In this document: positions 23,097 to 32,237 of the stretch, piece by piece
Position numbering within the stretch: the stretch's first letter is position 1
Layout of the letters: every line of letters begins with the position of its first letter
From: MWAR01 sp036567845
Lineage (GTDB): Bacteria; Muiribacteriota; Ozemobacteria; Ozemobacterales; Ozemobacteraceae
Length of the DNA: 44,982 nucleotides
Direction: 5' to 3'
NCBI GenBank assembly: GCA_036567845.1
Contig: DATCTT010000233.1
Span: 1 to 44,982, forward strand
Position numbers and translations under genes: made by a program
Notes under the pieces: generated by a model
What the model saw: only the letters and a program-made list of their open reading frames with translations
Told to the model about the DNA's origin: nothing
Database searches by the model: none

Positions 23097-24467
23097 ATGA
23101 ACCAGTTCGATCTCATCGTCATTGGAGCCGGCCCAGCTGGCTATCCGCTCGCCGGAGCCATGGCCCGTCACGGCTGGAAGGTTGCTGTCATCGAGCGCGA
23201 TGCTTCAGGCGGCACCTGTCTCAATCGTGGATGCATTCCAACCAAGGCTCTCCTAGCCTCATCGAAACTGTTTCATCAGATTCGACATGCGGCCCAGTGG
23301 GGCGTGAAAGCCGAAAACATTGGCTTTGACTGGTCTGCGATCATGGCCCGCAAGGCAAATGTCGTGAACGGTCTTCGTCAGGGCATCGACAAAATGCTCC
23401 AGGCTGCCGGGGCAACAATGTTCAAGGGAAAGGCAACCCTGCTCCCGGGGAAACGTGTGCGTGTGGAAACCGGGGAAAACCCGGTTGAAATCTCGGCTGA
23501 ACGCATCTGTCTGGCAACCGGATCGGTTCCTGCCGTTCCGGCGGGAATGCCGCAGGATCGCAACCTGTTCTGGACGAGTGACGAAGCTCTTGCCGCAACA
23601 CAGATTCCCGAATCGTTGCTGATCGTGGGCGGAGGGGTCATTGGTCTCGAATTCGGCCAGGTGTTCGGCACCTTTGGCGCGAAGGTCACGATTGTCGAGA
23701 TGATGCCCCAGATCCTGCCCGGTCTTGACACGGCAACCGCCAAACGTTTGCTGCCCGTCTTCAAGAAAGCCGGCCTCGAGATATTCACCGGCCAGAAAGT
23801 CGAGAATCTCGGCAGCGAGGGCGGCAAGGTTGTCGCGACGATCGCTGGTCAAAAACGCGTGTTCGGCAAAGCCCTTCTGGCAATGGGCCGCCGGCCCGAC
23901 CTTTCGGTGCTCGAAACGGGGGGCGTCACGCTTCGGATGGAAGGCCGGTTCATTGACGTCGATGAGAAGTTTGAAACCAGTGAAGCCGGTGTTTTCGCCA
24001 TCGGCGATACGATTCCGGGCCCGATGCTTGCACACAAGGCGACAGCTGATGCAATCGCTCTTGCCGATCAGTGGCGCGGACGCGCGGTCAACCACTCGTA
24101 TGATGCCGTTCCCGCATGCGTTTACACCCATCCCGAGATTGCCTGGGTCGGTCTGTCCGAAGAGGAAGCGAAGGCGAAAGGCCTGACCTTCACGGTCGGT
24201 CGAAGCCTGTTCTCTGCCAACGGGAGAGCCGTGGCGGCCGGAGATGCTGACGGACAAGTGAAGACATTGACAGACGAACAGGGACATCTGCTCGGAGCCG
24301 TCATCTGGGGGCCCGAAGCCTGTAACCTGATCGTCGAACCCACGATGCTCCGCGAACTGAAAATCACCACCGGGGATGCCCGGCGCGTCATCCATCCCCA
24401 CCCGACACTGTCCGAAGCCTTTGCCGAAGCGCTGGCAGCGGCCTCGGGCGACGCGGTTCACGGCTGA
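23097..24467 (+). CDS. lpdA: Dihydrolipoyl dehydrogenase (E3)
   Basis: 456 residues. It reoxidises dihydrolipoamide of 2-oxoacid dehydrogenase or glycine cleavage complexes, passing electrons to NAD. The FAD motif is IGAGPAGYPLAGAMA. The redox disulfide is in GGTCLNRGCIPTKA. The NAD motif is VGGGVIGLEFGQVFGTFG, the second FAD motif AIGDT-PGPMLAHKA, and the catalytic His-Glu pair is in HPHPTLSE near the C-terminus. Length matches the family. It sits in a run with accB, a homoserine-dehydrogenase-like gene and lysC. No E1 or E2 genes are present, so its complex partner is elsewhere. Confidence 0.92.
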   Translation: MNQFDLIVIGAGPAGYPLAGAMARHGWKVAVIERDASGGTCLNRGCIPTKALLASSKLFHQIRHAAQWGVKAENIGFDWSAIMARKANVVNGLRQGIDKMLQAAGATMFKGKATLLPGKRVRVETGENPVEISAERICLATGSVPAVPAGMPQDRNLFWTSDEALAATQIPESLLIVGGGVIGLEFGQVFGTFGAKVTIVEMMPQILPGLDTATAKRLLPVFKKAGLEIFTGQKVENLGSEGGKVVATIAGQKRVFGKALLAMGRRPDLSVLETGGVTLRMEGRFIDVDEKFETSEAGVFAIGDTIPGPMLAHKATADAIALADQWRGRAVNHSYDAVPACVYTHPEIAWVGLSEEEAKAKGLTFTVGRSLFSANGRAVAAGDADGQVKTLTDEQGHLLGAVIWGPEACNLIVEPTMLRELKITTGDARRVIHPHPTLSEAFAEALAAASGDAVHG

Positions 24468-24482
24468 GAACGGCACCCCCTG

Positions 24483-25718
24483 ATGGCAACACCAGGCTTT
24501 CTGAATCTTCCCGGGCGGCAGGATGAGCTGCGAACCACACTCGAGCGGCTCGGGCTGAGCGACCTGACGCGCCGGCCGGTGCTTGGCGGGGAAAATGCCG
24601 AGAGACCGTGGTCGACGCTCGAGCCATCTGAATTTTTTGCGGTGGTCGATACCGGATTTCACTTTCCGGAGCGGCGTCCACCGCCCGACTGGACGCCCTG
24701 GGTCATCACATCGGATGCGGGAACAGCCAACACCCGTCTGGAAAACGGCCTGGCCAGCCAGACGGGGATGCGCGGCGCGATCGGTGGAACGTTTCCGTTC
24801 CTCGACATCTGTGGAACGAACGTCTTTCTTCCGATTCCGCGACGCTTGCTTGCGATGACCGACGGCGTTGCCGGCTTCATTCTCACGGAGATGGAGCAGA
24901 GTGGCCGGTCGCTCGAGGAAGCCGTCCGGGAAGCCCAGTGGCAGGGAATTGCGCCGGGCAATATCACCCGGCATCTTCACGCACTGACTGCGCGGGAGCG
25001 GCTTGCCCTCCTTGCCTCAGCAGTCTTCGGCATCAATCTGACGGCTGAACGCATTCTCGCCGAAGGGTTTGGCCAGCTTGAAGCCCGGGATGTGGCCATC
25101 GCCCGTTCTCTTGGATATGCCATACGCCTCCTCGGTGCCGTCGAAGCTCACGAAGACGCGTTCGAAGCTTGGGTGCGTCCATGCCTGCTGCCTTCCCGGT
25201 ATGTGCTGGCCCAGGTGCGCGGTGGCTCGGAAGCGGCCTACATGCAGGGTGCTGACGGCAGTTCCCATATTTTCGTCGGGCCGGGAACCTCATTCGAAGT
25301 CTCTCTGCGCGGCATGCTTCGCGATTACCACCAGTTACGTGAAAAGGGTACCCTGGGAACGGCGCCGTTCGCGGCTTGTTCCCTGATCCCGTCCCATCGG
25401 CAGGTATCCGGTTGTTATCTGCGCCTGAGGCTCGTCAATCCCATGGCGACCCTGGCCCAGGTGACAAAAGTCTTTGCCGAAGCGGGAATTGAGGTTCGGT
25501 ACATTGTACAGCCCGATGCAGAGATTGTTTCACAGGAAACACCCCCGGGAAACATCGCCTGCAAGCGGGTATCCCAACCATCATCCCCGATCGGCAACGA
25601 GGAACTCGTGCTGTTCACCGCCCCCGTCGAGGATGGAATCCTGCATGGCGCCATCGAGCAGATCCGGGTCGAGGTGAAGCTCGCGGCTGTGAAATGCTGT
25701 CTGAGATACGAAAGCTGA
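24483..25718 (+). CDS. Homoserine-dehydrogenase-like ACT protein, probably not a dehydrogenase
   Basis: 411 residues. Residues of about 125-285 follow the homoserine dehydrogenase catalytic domain: GFILTEMEQSGRSLEEAVREAQ, then LALLASAVFG, RSLGYAIRLLGA, and VRPCLLPSRYVLAQVRGG. An ACT domain lies at about 310-410 (CYLRLRLVNPMATLAQVTKV). Three key features are missing. There is no N-terminal GxGxxG Rossmann domain. The NGTTN substrate loop reads TDGVAG. The region that normally supplies Glu, two Asp and Lys (pattern E.DP..D..G.D...K) reads GIAPGNITRHLHALTARER. It is 6 bases upstream of aspartokinase. An allosteric or scaffold role for lysC, or a new activity, is inferred. True homoserine dehydrogenase should be encoded elsewhere. 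Confidence 0.7.
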   Translation: MATPGFLNLPGRQDELRTTLERLGLSDLTRRPVLGGENAERPWSTLEPSEFFAVVDTGFHFPERRPPPDWTPWVITSDAGTANTRLENGLASQTGMRGAIGGTFPFLDICGTNVFLPIPRRLLAMTDGVAGFILTEMEQSGRSLEEAVREAQWQGIAPGNITRHLHALTARERLALLASAVFGINLTAERILAEGFGQLEARDVAIARSLGYAIRLLGAVEAHEDAFEAWVRPCLLPSRYVLAQVRGGSEAAYMQGADGSSHIFVGPGTSFEVSLRGMLRDYHQLREKGTLGTAPFAACSLIPSHRQVSGCYLRLRLVNPMATLAQVTKVFAEAGIEVRYIVQPDAEIVSQETPPGNIACKRVSQPSSPIGNEELVLFTAPVEDGILHGAIEQIRVEVKLAAVKCCLRYES

Positions 25719-25724
25719 CAGGCC

Positions 25725-26939
25725 ATGTTCCAACCCGGTGAACTCCTCGTTCAGAAGTTTGGTGGCTCTTCCATGGCCGGCCCGGAGCGTATCGCCCGCG
25801 TTGCCGAACGGATCGCCGAGCAAGCTCGGGCCGGAAAACGCCTTGCAATCGTCGTTTCCGCAATGGGTGACACGACTGATGATCTGATCGCGCTGCTCCG
25901 TCAGATCACCTCCGACCCTGATCCCCGGGAGCTCGACCAGTTGATGGCGACAGGGGAGATCGTGAGCTGCTCGATGGCGGTCTGCGCCCTTCAGAAACTG
26001 GGAGTCCGGGCGAGATCCTACAATGCCTTCAACCTCGGCATTCGCACCGACGGCCGGTTTGGATCGGCCGAAATCACGGCATTCGAGCGGCTTCCAGAGC
26101 TGGCTCGTTTTCTTGAGCCGGGTCATGTCGCCGTGGTCGCGGGGTTTCAGGGAATCACCTCCGCCGGGGATCTGGTGACCCTGGGCCGCGGGGGCTCCGA
26201 CATCACTGCGGTTGCACTGGCCCGCGATCTTGGCCAGAAGGTCTGCGAAAAATACACTGACGAGGATGGCATTTACACGGCCGATCCGCGTGTCATTCCC
26301 ACGGCGAAAAAAGTTTGGCACCTCGATTATGCCGAGATGGAGACCCTGGCCCGGTACGGCAACGGCATTCTTCACCCGCGCTCTATCGCCTATGCCCGGG
26401 AATCCTCGATCCGCATCCATGTGAGATCGAGCTTTTCGCGTGACGAGGGAAGCGTCGTCGGTCCCGACGGGGATCCCACGATTCCGATCAAGAGCATCGC
26501 TGCTGACCGGAAGCAGGCAGTCATGGTCATGGACGGGGTTCGTGGCCCCTGCGATCTCGCCGGAATCGGTGCGGGCCCCGACGGATTCACCGTCACGGCC
26601 CGCGAATGGCGGTCCTTCGACGGCATCCGCGGCAGCATCCGGGCCGGTTTCAAAACGGCCGAATCCTTCAATGCCGTGCCCTGGATGTGGCAGGAGGCCG
26701 ATCGACTCTCAGCCGAGGAGGTCCGGTTCAGTTCCCGGGTGGTCTTTCTGACGCTTGCGGGATCGGGATTCCGGAACGACGACCGGCATGTCGGGCTGCT
26801 GAAACTGCGGCTTGAGGAGATCGGGATCGTGCCCCACCTGGTCGAGCATGATGGGGATCGTCTGACGATCGTGGTCGATGCCGATCAATCGGCCGAGGCC
26901 ATGCACCGGCTGCACGCCGCTCTTCTCACCGCGCTCTGA
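25725..26939 (+). CDS. lysC: Aspartate kinase
   Basis: 404 residues. It phosphorylates aspartate, the first step to lysine, threonine and methionine. The kinase domain (1-240) has QKFGGSSMA, VVSAMGDTTDDL, ATGEIVS, TLGRGGSDITAVALA and KYTDEDGIYTADPR, all in the normal order. The C-terminal 160 residues should form two ACT domains. The second is recognisable (VVFLTLAGSGFRNDD, then LRLEEIGIVPHLVEHD). The first is remodelled and lacks the usual D.PG.A..IF pattern, so allosteric control may be altered. The gene before it is a degraded homoserine dehydrogenase that also ends in an ACT domain. Confidence 0.93.
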   Translation: MFQPGELLVQKFGGSSMAGPERIARVAERIAEQARAGKRLAIVVSAMGDTTDDLIALLRQITSDPDPRELDQLMATGEIVSCSMAVCALQKLGVRARSYNAFNLGIRTDGRFGSAEITAFERLPELARFLEPGHVAVVAGFQGITSAGDLVTLGRGGSDITAVALARDLGQKVCEKYTDEDGIYTADPRVIPTAKKVWHLDYAEMETLARYGNGILHPRSIAYARESSIRIHVRSSFSRDEGSVVGPDGDPTIPIKSIAADRKQAVMVMDGVRGPCDLAGIGAGPDGFTVTAREWRSFDGIRGSIRAGFKTAESFNAVPWMWQEADRLSAEEVRFSSRVVFLTLAGSGFRNDDRHVGLLKLRLEEIGIVPHLVEHDGDRLTIVVDADQSAEAMHRLHAALLTAL

Positions 26940-26970
26940 CCCGAACCCTGACTCCCCCGTGCGACCCTCT

Positions 26971-26992
26971 TCAGAAGATGTTTTCCTTCTGA
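26971..26992. other. Hairpin after lysC
   Basis: TCAGAAG (26971-26977) pairs with CTTCTGA (26986-26992). No T-run follows, so it is a weak terminator candidate at best. It lies in the 188-base gap before lptD, where no clear promoter was found. Confidence 0.35.
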
Positions 26993-27127
26993 CGACTGGT
27001 ATTTTCAGGGCAGGAAGCCGATAAGCTTATGGTGGGCCATCTCCCGATGGCTCTCGCATCTGTTTGTCCGGTTTCATCCCGAATCCCCAAGGTCGGTCGG
27101 AGAACTTCTTGCGAACAACAGAGTCAC

Positions 27128-29176
27128 ATGACTAGGCGCCCGATCATTCGCACGTTCCTTGTGCGCCTGATGGCGTTCGTCGCGCTTTGGGCAGTCACCT
27201 GCCTGCCCGCGGCCGGCTTTGGCATGCCCGAGATGGACTCGCAGAAGTTCCCTGTCGAGGTGTATGGCGATTATCTCGAGTTTCGCTCGAAAGCGAGCCA
27301 GGTGGTGACGAAAGGCCGTGCCTTCATCACCTACAAGGATATGCGTATAGCGGCAGATACAATACAGGCAAATACAAAAACTGAGGATATGTTTGCCCAG
27401 GGCGCGGTCGATTTCTGGAAAGGCTACGATCGCACGACGGGCGATTTCCTGGTCTACAACATGAAAACGGGCAAGGGCTGGATGCGGGATGCTGAAATCC
27501 GTCGCAACCGGAACTACTTCCGGGCCAAGGATGTGTTCGTCAGTCCTGCCTATAGCATTGCCCACGACGTCCTTCAGACGACGTGCGATGACGAGAAGAA
27601 TCCGCACTACAGCCTCGAGGCCAGCGAAATCGAGATCATTCCCGGCCACCAGATGACGATGCGCGATCTGGCGCTGCGCTGGCATGGCCGGACGCTGTAT
27701 CGGAAAGGGCTGGACCAGTCGAGCCTGTTCGAGAAGGACAAGTTCTTTACGACCCGCCAGGGAATGTCGCAGATCGACGGCATCTACTTCAAGTTCGCCA
27801 CGGATCTGGCTATCACTCCCGAATCGAAGGGGAATTTCAGCTACGATTACTTCCAGAAGCGCGGCTATGGCGTTGGCATGACGGGCAGCTTCGGCGGCGG
27901 CTCGAACAGCAACGGGACGTTTTCCCTGTACAGCCTCAACGAGACCCAGCGTGGCCACAAGAACACGCAAATGAACCTGTCGCACAGCTACCGCTCTTCC
28001 CGGGGCGACTCGGTGTCGACGAGCATCGCGTATACCGGCGACAAGCTGACGGGGCTTTCCGAGAACCAGGATCTGAACGTCCAGATGAACGTGACGCCGG
28101 TCATGCAGCGGATGACCATGAACATCACGGCGAGCAAGTTCTTCGATCTCGACGGAAACAAGTATACGCTCGACTCAGGGTATCAGATTCTGAACCGCGT
28201 GCCCGAAGTGAACTTTTCCTTCCCCGCCTACACAACCCCCGTCGTGCCGCTCACGATGAACGTTTCGGGCATGTATGGCCTGTATGAGGAAGGGAATCTG
28301 GACAACAAGAAGAATACGACCAAGCGCGAGATCCGGTCGAATTTCACGGTTCCCACGGTGCAGGTGAACAGCCGGTTCGACTTCACCCCGTCCTACAACT
28401 TCGACAAGAGCTGGTACAGCGAGGGCATCGAGCGGGAAAACGGCGCCACCACGGTGCGGGCGAATCAGAAGTTCTCGAAGGTGACGAATCTCGAGTTCAA
28501 CTACAATATCTCGACGCAGAAGGGGAAATCCCCGTTCCAGTTCGACTCGTTCACCAGCACCGACGTGTTTTCGACCCGTCTGCGGTTCGCCGAGAACACC
28601 TGGAACCTGAACCCCGTGAACTTCAACTACAACCGGGTCACGCAGCGGCTCGAGCAGGTCTACTGGGACTACTCGCGCCGGTCGAGGTCTGATGCCTACC
28701 GCACCTGGGAGTTCTTCATGCGCCGCGATTATGTGCCGGACCCGGTGCCGTTCAGCAACATGGATATGACCCGCCTCACACCGGGCAACATGAACATGCG
28801 GTACCGGCTGGCGAGCAGCCTCTGGTCGTTTGATACGAGTATCACGTATCCGCACGAGTACCGACGCATCACGAACACGTCGATGAACTACCGCGCCGTC
28901 ATCCGGCCGCTGTGGGAGGTCACGGCGAACGGCAACTACAATCACCTGAACAAAAAGTTCAGCCCTCTGACGATCGGCATCGTCCGCGACCTCCACTGCT
29001 GGGAGGCCCGGGCCGAGTACAACCTCGAGCGCGAGGAGTTCTGGATTGAGTTCTACCTGAAAGCGTATCCGCAGGACACCGGCCGGTTCCGGTACGGAGC
29101 CGACACGAAACGGCTCGAGGCGAAGCTCGCGGCGTATGACCAGCTGACGCAGCGATATGACACGTTCCGGCGGTGA
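27128..29176 (+). CDS. lptD: LPS-assembly protein LptD-like (OstA/Imp)
   Basis: 682 residues from ATG 27128, chosen so that the signal peptide (MTRRPIIRTFLVRLMAFVALW, cleaved after AAG) is N-terminal. The open frame extends to ATG 27029, and neither start has a strong ribosome site. Residues of about 45-165 are an OstA/LptA-like beta-jellyroll (VEVYGDYLEFR, VTKGRAFITYKDMRIAADTI, then AQGAVDFW). The remainder is rich in alternating-polarity strands and Tyr/Asn turns, as in an outer-membrane barrel. LptD inserts lipopolysaccharide into the outer leaflet, which implies a diderm with LPS or a similar glycolipid. The two-cysteine pattern of E. coli LptD is not conserved. No lptE or lptA is in the window. 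Confidence 0.8.
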   Translation: MTRRPIIRTFLVRLMAFVALWAVTCLPAAGFGMPEMDSQKFPVEVYGDYLEFRSKASQVVTKGRAFITYKDMRIAADTIQANTKTEDMFAQGAVDFWKGYDRTTGDFLVYNMKTGKGWMRDAEIRRNRNYFRAKDVFVSPAYSIAHDVLQTTCDDEKNPHYSLEASEIEIIPGHQMTMRDLALRWHGRTLYRKGLDQSSLFEKDKFFTTRQGMSQIDGIYFKFATDLAITPESKGNFSYDYFQKRGYGVGMTGSFGGGSNSNGTFSLYSLNETQRGHKNTQMNLSHSYRSSRGDSVSTSIAYTGDKLTGLSENQDLNVQMNVTPVMQRMTMNITASKFFDLDGNKYTLDSGYQILNRVPEVNFSFPAYTTPVVPLTMNVSGMYGLYEEGNLDNKKNTTKREIRSNFTVPTVQVNSRFDFTPSYNFDKSWYSEGIERENGATTVRANQKFSKVTNLEFNYNISTQKGKSPFQFDSFTSTDVFSTRLRFAENTWNLNPVNFNYNRVTQRLEQVYWDYSRRSRSDAYRTWEFFMRRDYVPDPVPFSNMDMTRLTPGNMNMRYRLASSLWSFDTSITYPHEYRRITNTSMNYRAVIRPLWEVTANGNYNHLNKKFSPLTIGIVRDLHCWEARAEYNLEREEFWIEFYLKAYPQDTGRFRYGADTKRLEAKLAAYDQLTQRYDTFRR

Positions 29177-29184
29177 GCGGCTCC

Positions 29185-29213
29185 TTGAATCCTGATCCCC
29201 CGGTGTGTATATT
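29185..29213 (+). promoter_or_regulatory. Promoter of rpiB
   Basis: TTGAAT (29185-29190), a 17-base spacer, and TATATT (29208-29213), between the lptD stop and the rpiB ribosome site. Confidence 0.6.
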
Positions 29214-29246
29214 GGCTGGGATCCAGCACAATCAGAGGAGAAATCC

Positions 29247-29678
29247 GTGAAGATCTACACCGGTTCGGACCATGCGGGGCTGTCGCTGAAACGTCGGTTG
29301 ATCCGGCATCTGCAGGAACTCGGCCACGAGGTCGTCGATCTCGGTACCGACTCGGATGCCTCGTGCGATTATGCCGATTTCGCGCATGCCGTCGCGGAGC
29401 GGGTGACGGCTGATCCGGCCGCGCTCGGGCTGCTGACCTGCGGTTCGGGGATCGGGATGTCGATCGCGGCAAACCGGCATCGGGGGGTTCGCGCCGCCTT
29501 GTGTCACAACTCGCTCGAAGCTGGACTTTCCAGAAAACATAATAATGCAAATATATTGGTCCTGGGCGGGCGGATCATTGGCGAGGAGCTGGCGATCGAT
29601 GCTCTGGAGGCTTTTCTGAAAACCGGCTTCGAAGGTGGCCGCCACGAGCGGCGTATCGGGAAGATCGAACGTCCGTAA
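29247..29678 (+). CDS. rpiB: Ribose-5-phosphate isomerase B
   Basis: 143 residues from GTG 29247, which has GAGGAG seven bases upstream. The frame stays open to 29205 without a ribosome site. It interconverts ribose-5-phosphate and ribulose-5-phosphate in the pentose phosphate pathway. The family markers are GSDHAGLSLK at the start, the catalytic Cys65 in LLTCGSGIGMSIAAN, and the phosphate-binding RKHNNANILVLGGR. Length is typical. It heads a nucleotide-related set with upp (19 bases on) and dCMP deaminase. Confidence 0.95.
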   Translation: MKIYTGSDHAGLSLKRRLIRHLQELGHEVVDLGTDSDASCDYADFAHAVAERVTADPAALGLLTCGSGIGMSIAANRHRGVRAALCHNSLEAGLSRKHNNANILVLGGRIIGEELAIDALEAFLKTGFEGGRHERRIGKIERP

Positions 29679-29697
29679 CAGAAGAAAGGAACCGAAG

Positions 29698-30327
29698 ATG
29701 GGCAATCTTGTCGTCGTCGACCATCCGCTGATCAAGCACAAGATGACGTTTTTACGGTCGAAGTTCACCGACGTCCACATGTTCCGCGAACTTATGCGCG
29801 AACTGTCGATGCTGCTGGCTTACGAGGCTACACACTCGATCCCGATCGAGGAGACCTACTGCGAGACGCCCCTGATGAAAACCAAGGGCTATATGATCTC
29901 GGGCCAGTTGATCGCCCTGATACCGATCCTGCGGGCCGGCCTCGGAATGGTCGACGGACTGCTCAGTTTCATGCCCATGGCGAAAGTCGGCCATGTCGGC
30001 CTGTATCGGGATCATGAAACGCTTCAGCCCGTCGAATACTACTGCAAACTGCCGGCGAACATCGCTGATATGGACGTGTTTGTCCTCGATCCGATGCTCG
30101 CGACCGGAGGCTCGACCGCAAAGGCGATCGAGATCGTCAAAGCCAAGGGCGCGAAGCGGATCCGGTTCATGTGCATCGTCTCCTGCCCTGAGGGCATCGC
30201 AGCACTGCAGAAGACCCATCCCGACGTCGATATCTACACCTGCACTGTCGACGAGAGGCTGAACGAGCATGGCTACATCCTGCCGGGACTCGGCGATGCC
30301 GGAGACAGGCTGTATGGCACGAAGTGA
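29698..30327 (+). CDS. upp: Uracil phosphoribosyltransferase
   Basis: 209 residues, AAAGGA seven bases upstream. It makes UMP from uracil and PRPP in pyrimidine salvage. Family markers are VVDHPLIKHKMTFLR at the N-terminus, ILRAGLGMVDG, the PRPP loop VLDPMLATGGS, and the uracil-binding C-terminus YILPGLGDAGDRLYGTK. Length is standard. The dCMP deaminase start overlaps its end by 14 bases. Confidence 0.97.
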   Translation: MGNLVVVDHPLIKHKMTFLRSKFTDVHMFRELMRELSMLLAYEATHSIPIEETYCETPLMKTKGYMISGQLIALIPILRAGLGMVDGLLSFMPMAKVGHVGLYRDHETLQPVEYYCKLPANIADMDVFVLDPMLATGGSTAKAIEIVKAKGAKRIRFMCIVSCPEGIAALQKTHPDVDIYTCTVDERLNEHGYILPGLGDAGDRLYGTK

Positions 30328-30940
30328 GAAGGCAACCGTGAAATCCCGGAAAAAGCGGCTCTCCGCCCCGAAGACGGCGAAAACGGCTTTGGAAGCCTCT
30401 TCGAAACCCCGGGCAATTACCGAGAAGGCTGGCAGGATCGCGCGGCTTGCTTCGGTGGAGGCAGTGCGGGAGCCTTTGAAAGTCGCCACGCGCCCATCCT
30501 GGGATACCTACTTCCTCCGCATTGCCCAGCTGGTTGCGACACGGGCCACCTGCCTGCGGCGCACGGTCGGGGCGGTGATCGTGCGAGACAAGCGGATTCT
30601 CGCGACCGGTTACAACGGCGCGCCGAACGGGGTTCCTCACTGTTTCGAACTGCCGGGCGGCTGTCTGCGCGAGGCGATGCATATTCCGTCAGGACAGCGC
30701 CAGGAACTGTGCCGCGGGCTCCATGCCGAGCAGAACGCCATCCTGCAGGCCTCGGCGTTCGGCGTGTCGCTGAAGGGAAGCGAAATCTACGTCACCCACC
30801 AGCCCTGCGTGACCTGCGCGAAGATGCTGATCAACGCCGGGATCACACGGGTGGTCTTCATTGGCTCGTATCCGGACGAGCTGGCTCTGGAAATGCTCCG
30901 CGAAGGCAACATCAAACTCGAAAGGATCGGGGTCGACTGA
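30314..30940 (+). CDS. dCMP deaminase (ComEB-type)
   Basis: 208 residues from ATG 30314, with GGAG nine bases upstream. It converts dCMP to dUMP to supply thymidylate synthesis. The catalytic core starts near residue 60 (RPSWDTYFLRIAQLVATRATC). It includes TVGAVIVRDKRILATGYNG, the IPSGQRQELCRGLHAEQNAI zinc/proton-shuttle HAE motif, and PCVTCAK. The preceding 60 residues are Lys/Arg/Ala-rich and not part of the family. A later start is possible but has no better ribosome site. It lies between upp and murA. Confidence 0.88.
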   Translation: MARSEKATVKSRKKRLSAPKTAKTALEASSKPRAITEKAGRIARLASVEAVREPLKVATRPSWDTYFLRIAQLVATRATCLRRTVGAVIVRDKRILATGYNGAPNGVPHCFELPGGCLREAMHIPSGQRQELCRGLHAEQNAILQASAFGVSLKGSEIYVTHQPCVTCAKMLINAGITRVVFIGSYPDELALEMLREGNIKLERIGVD

Positions 30941-30943
30941 ATC

Positions 30944-32221
<1,278 letters not shown>

Positions 32222-32237
32222 AGACGGAGGTGCGGGG

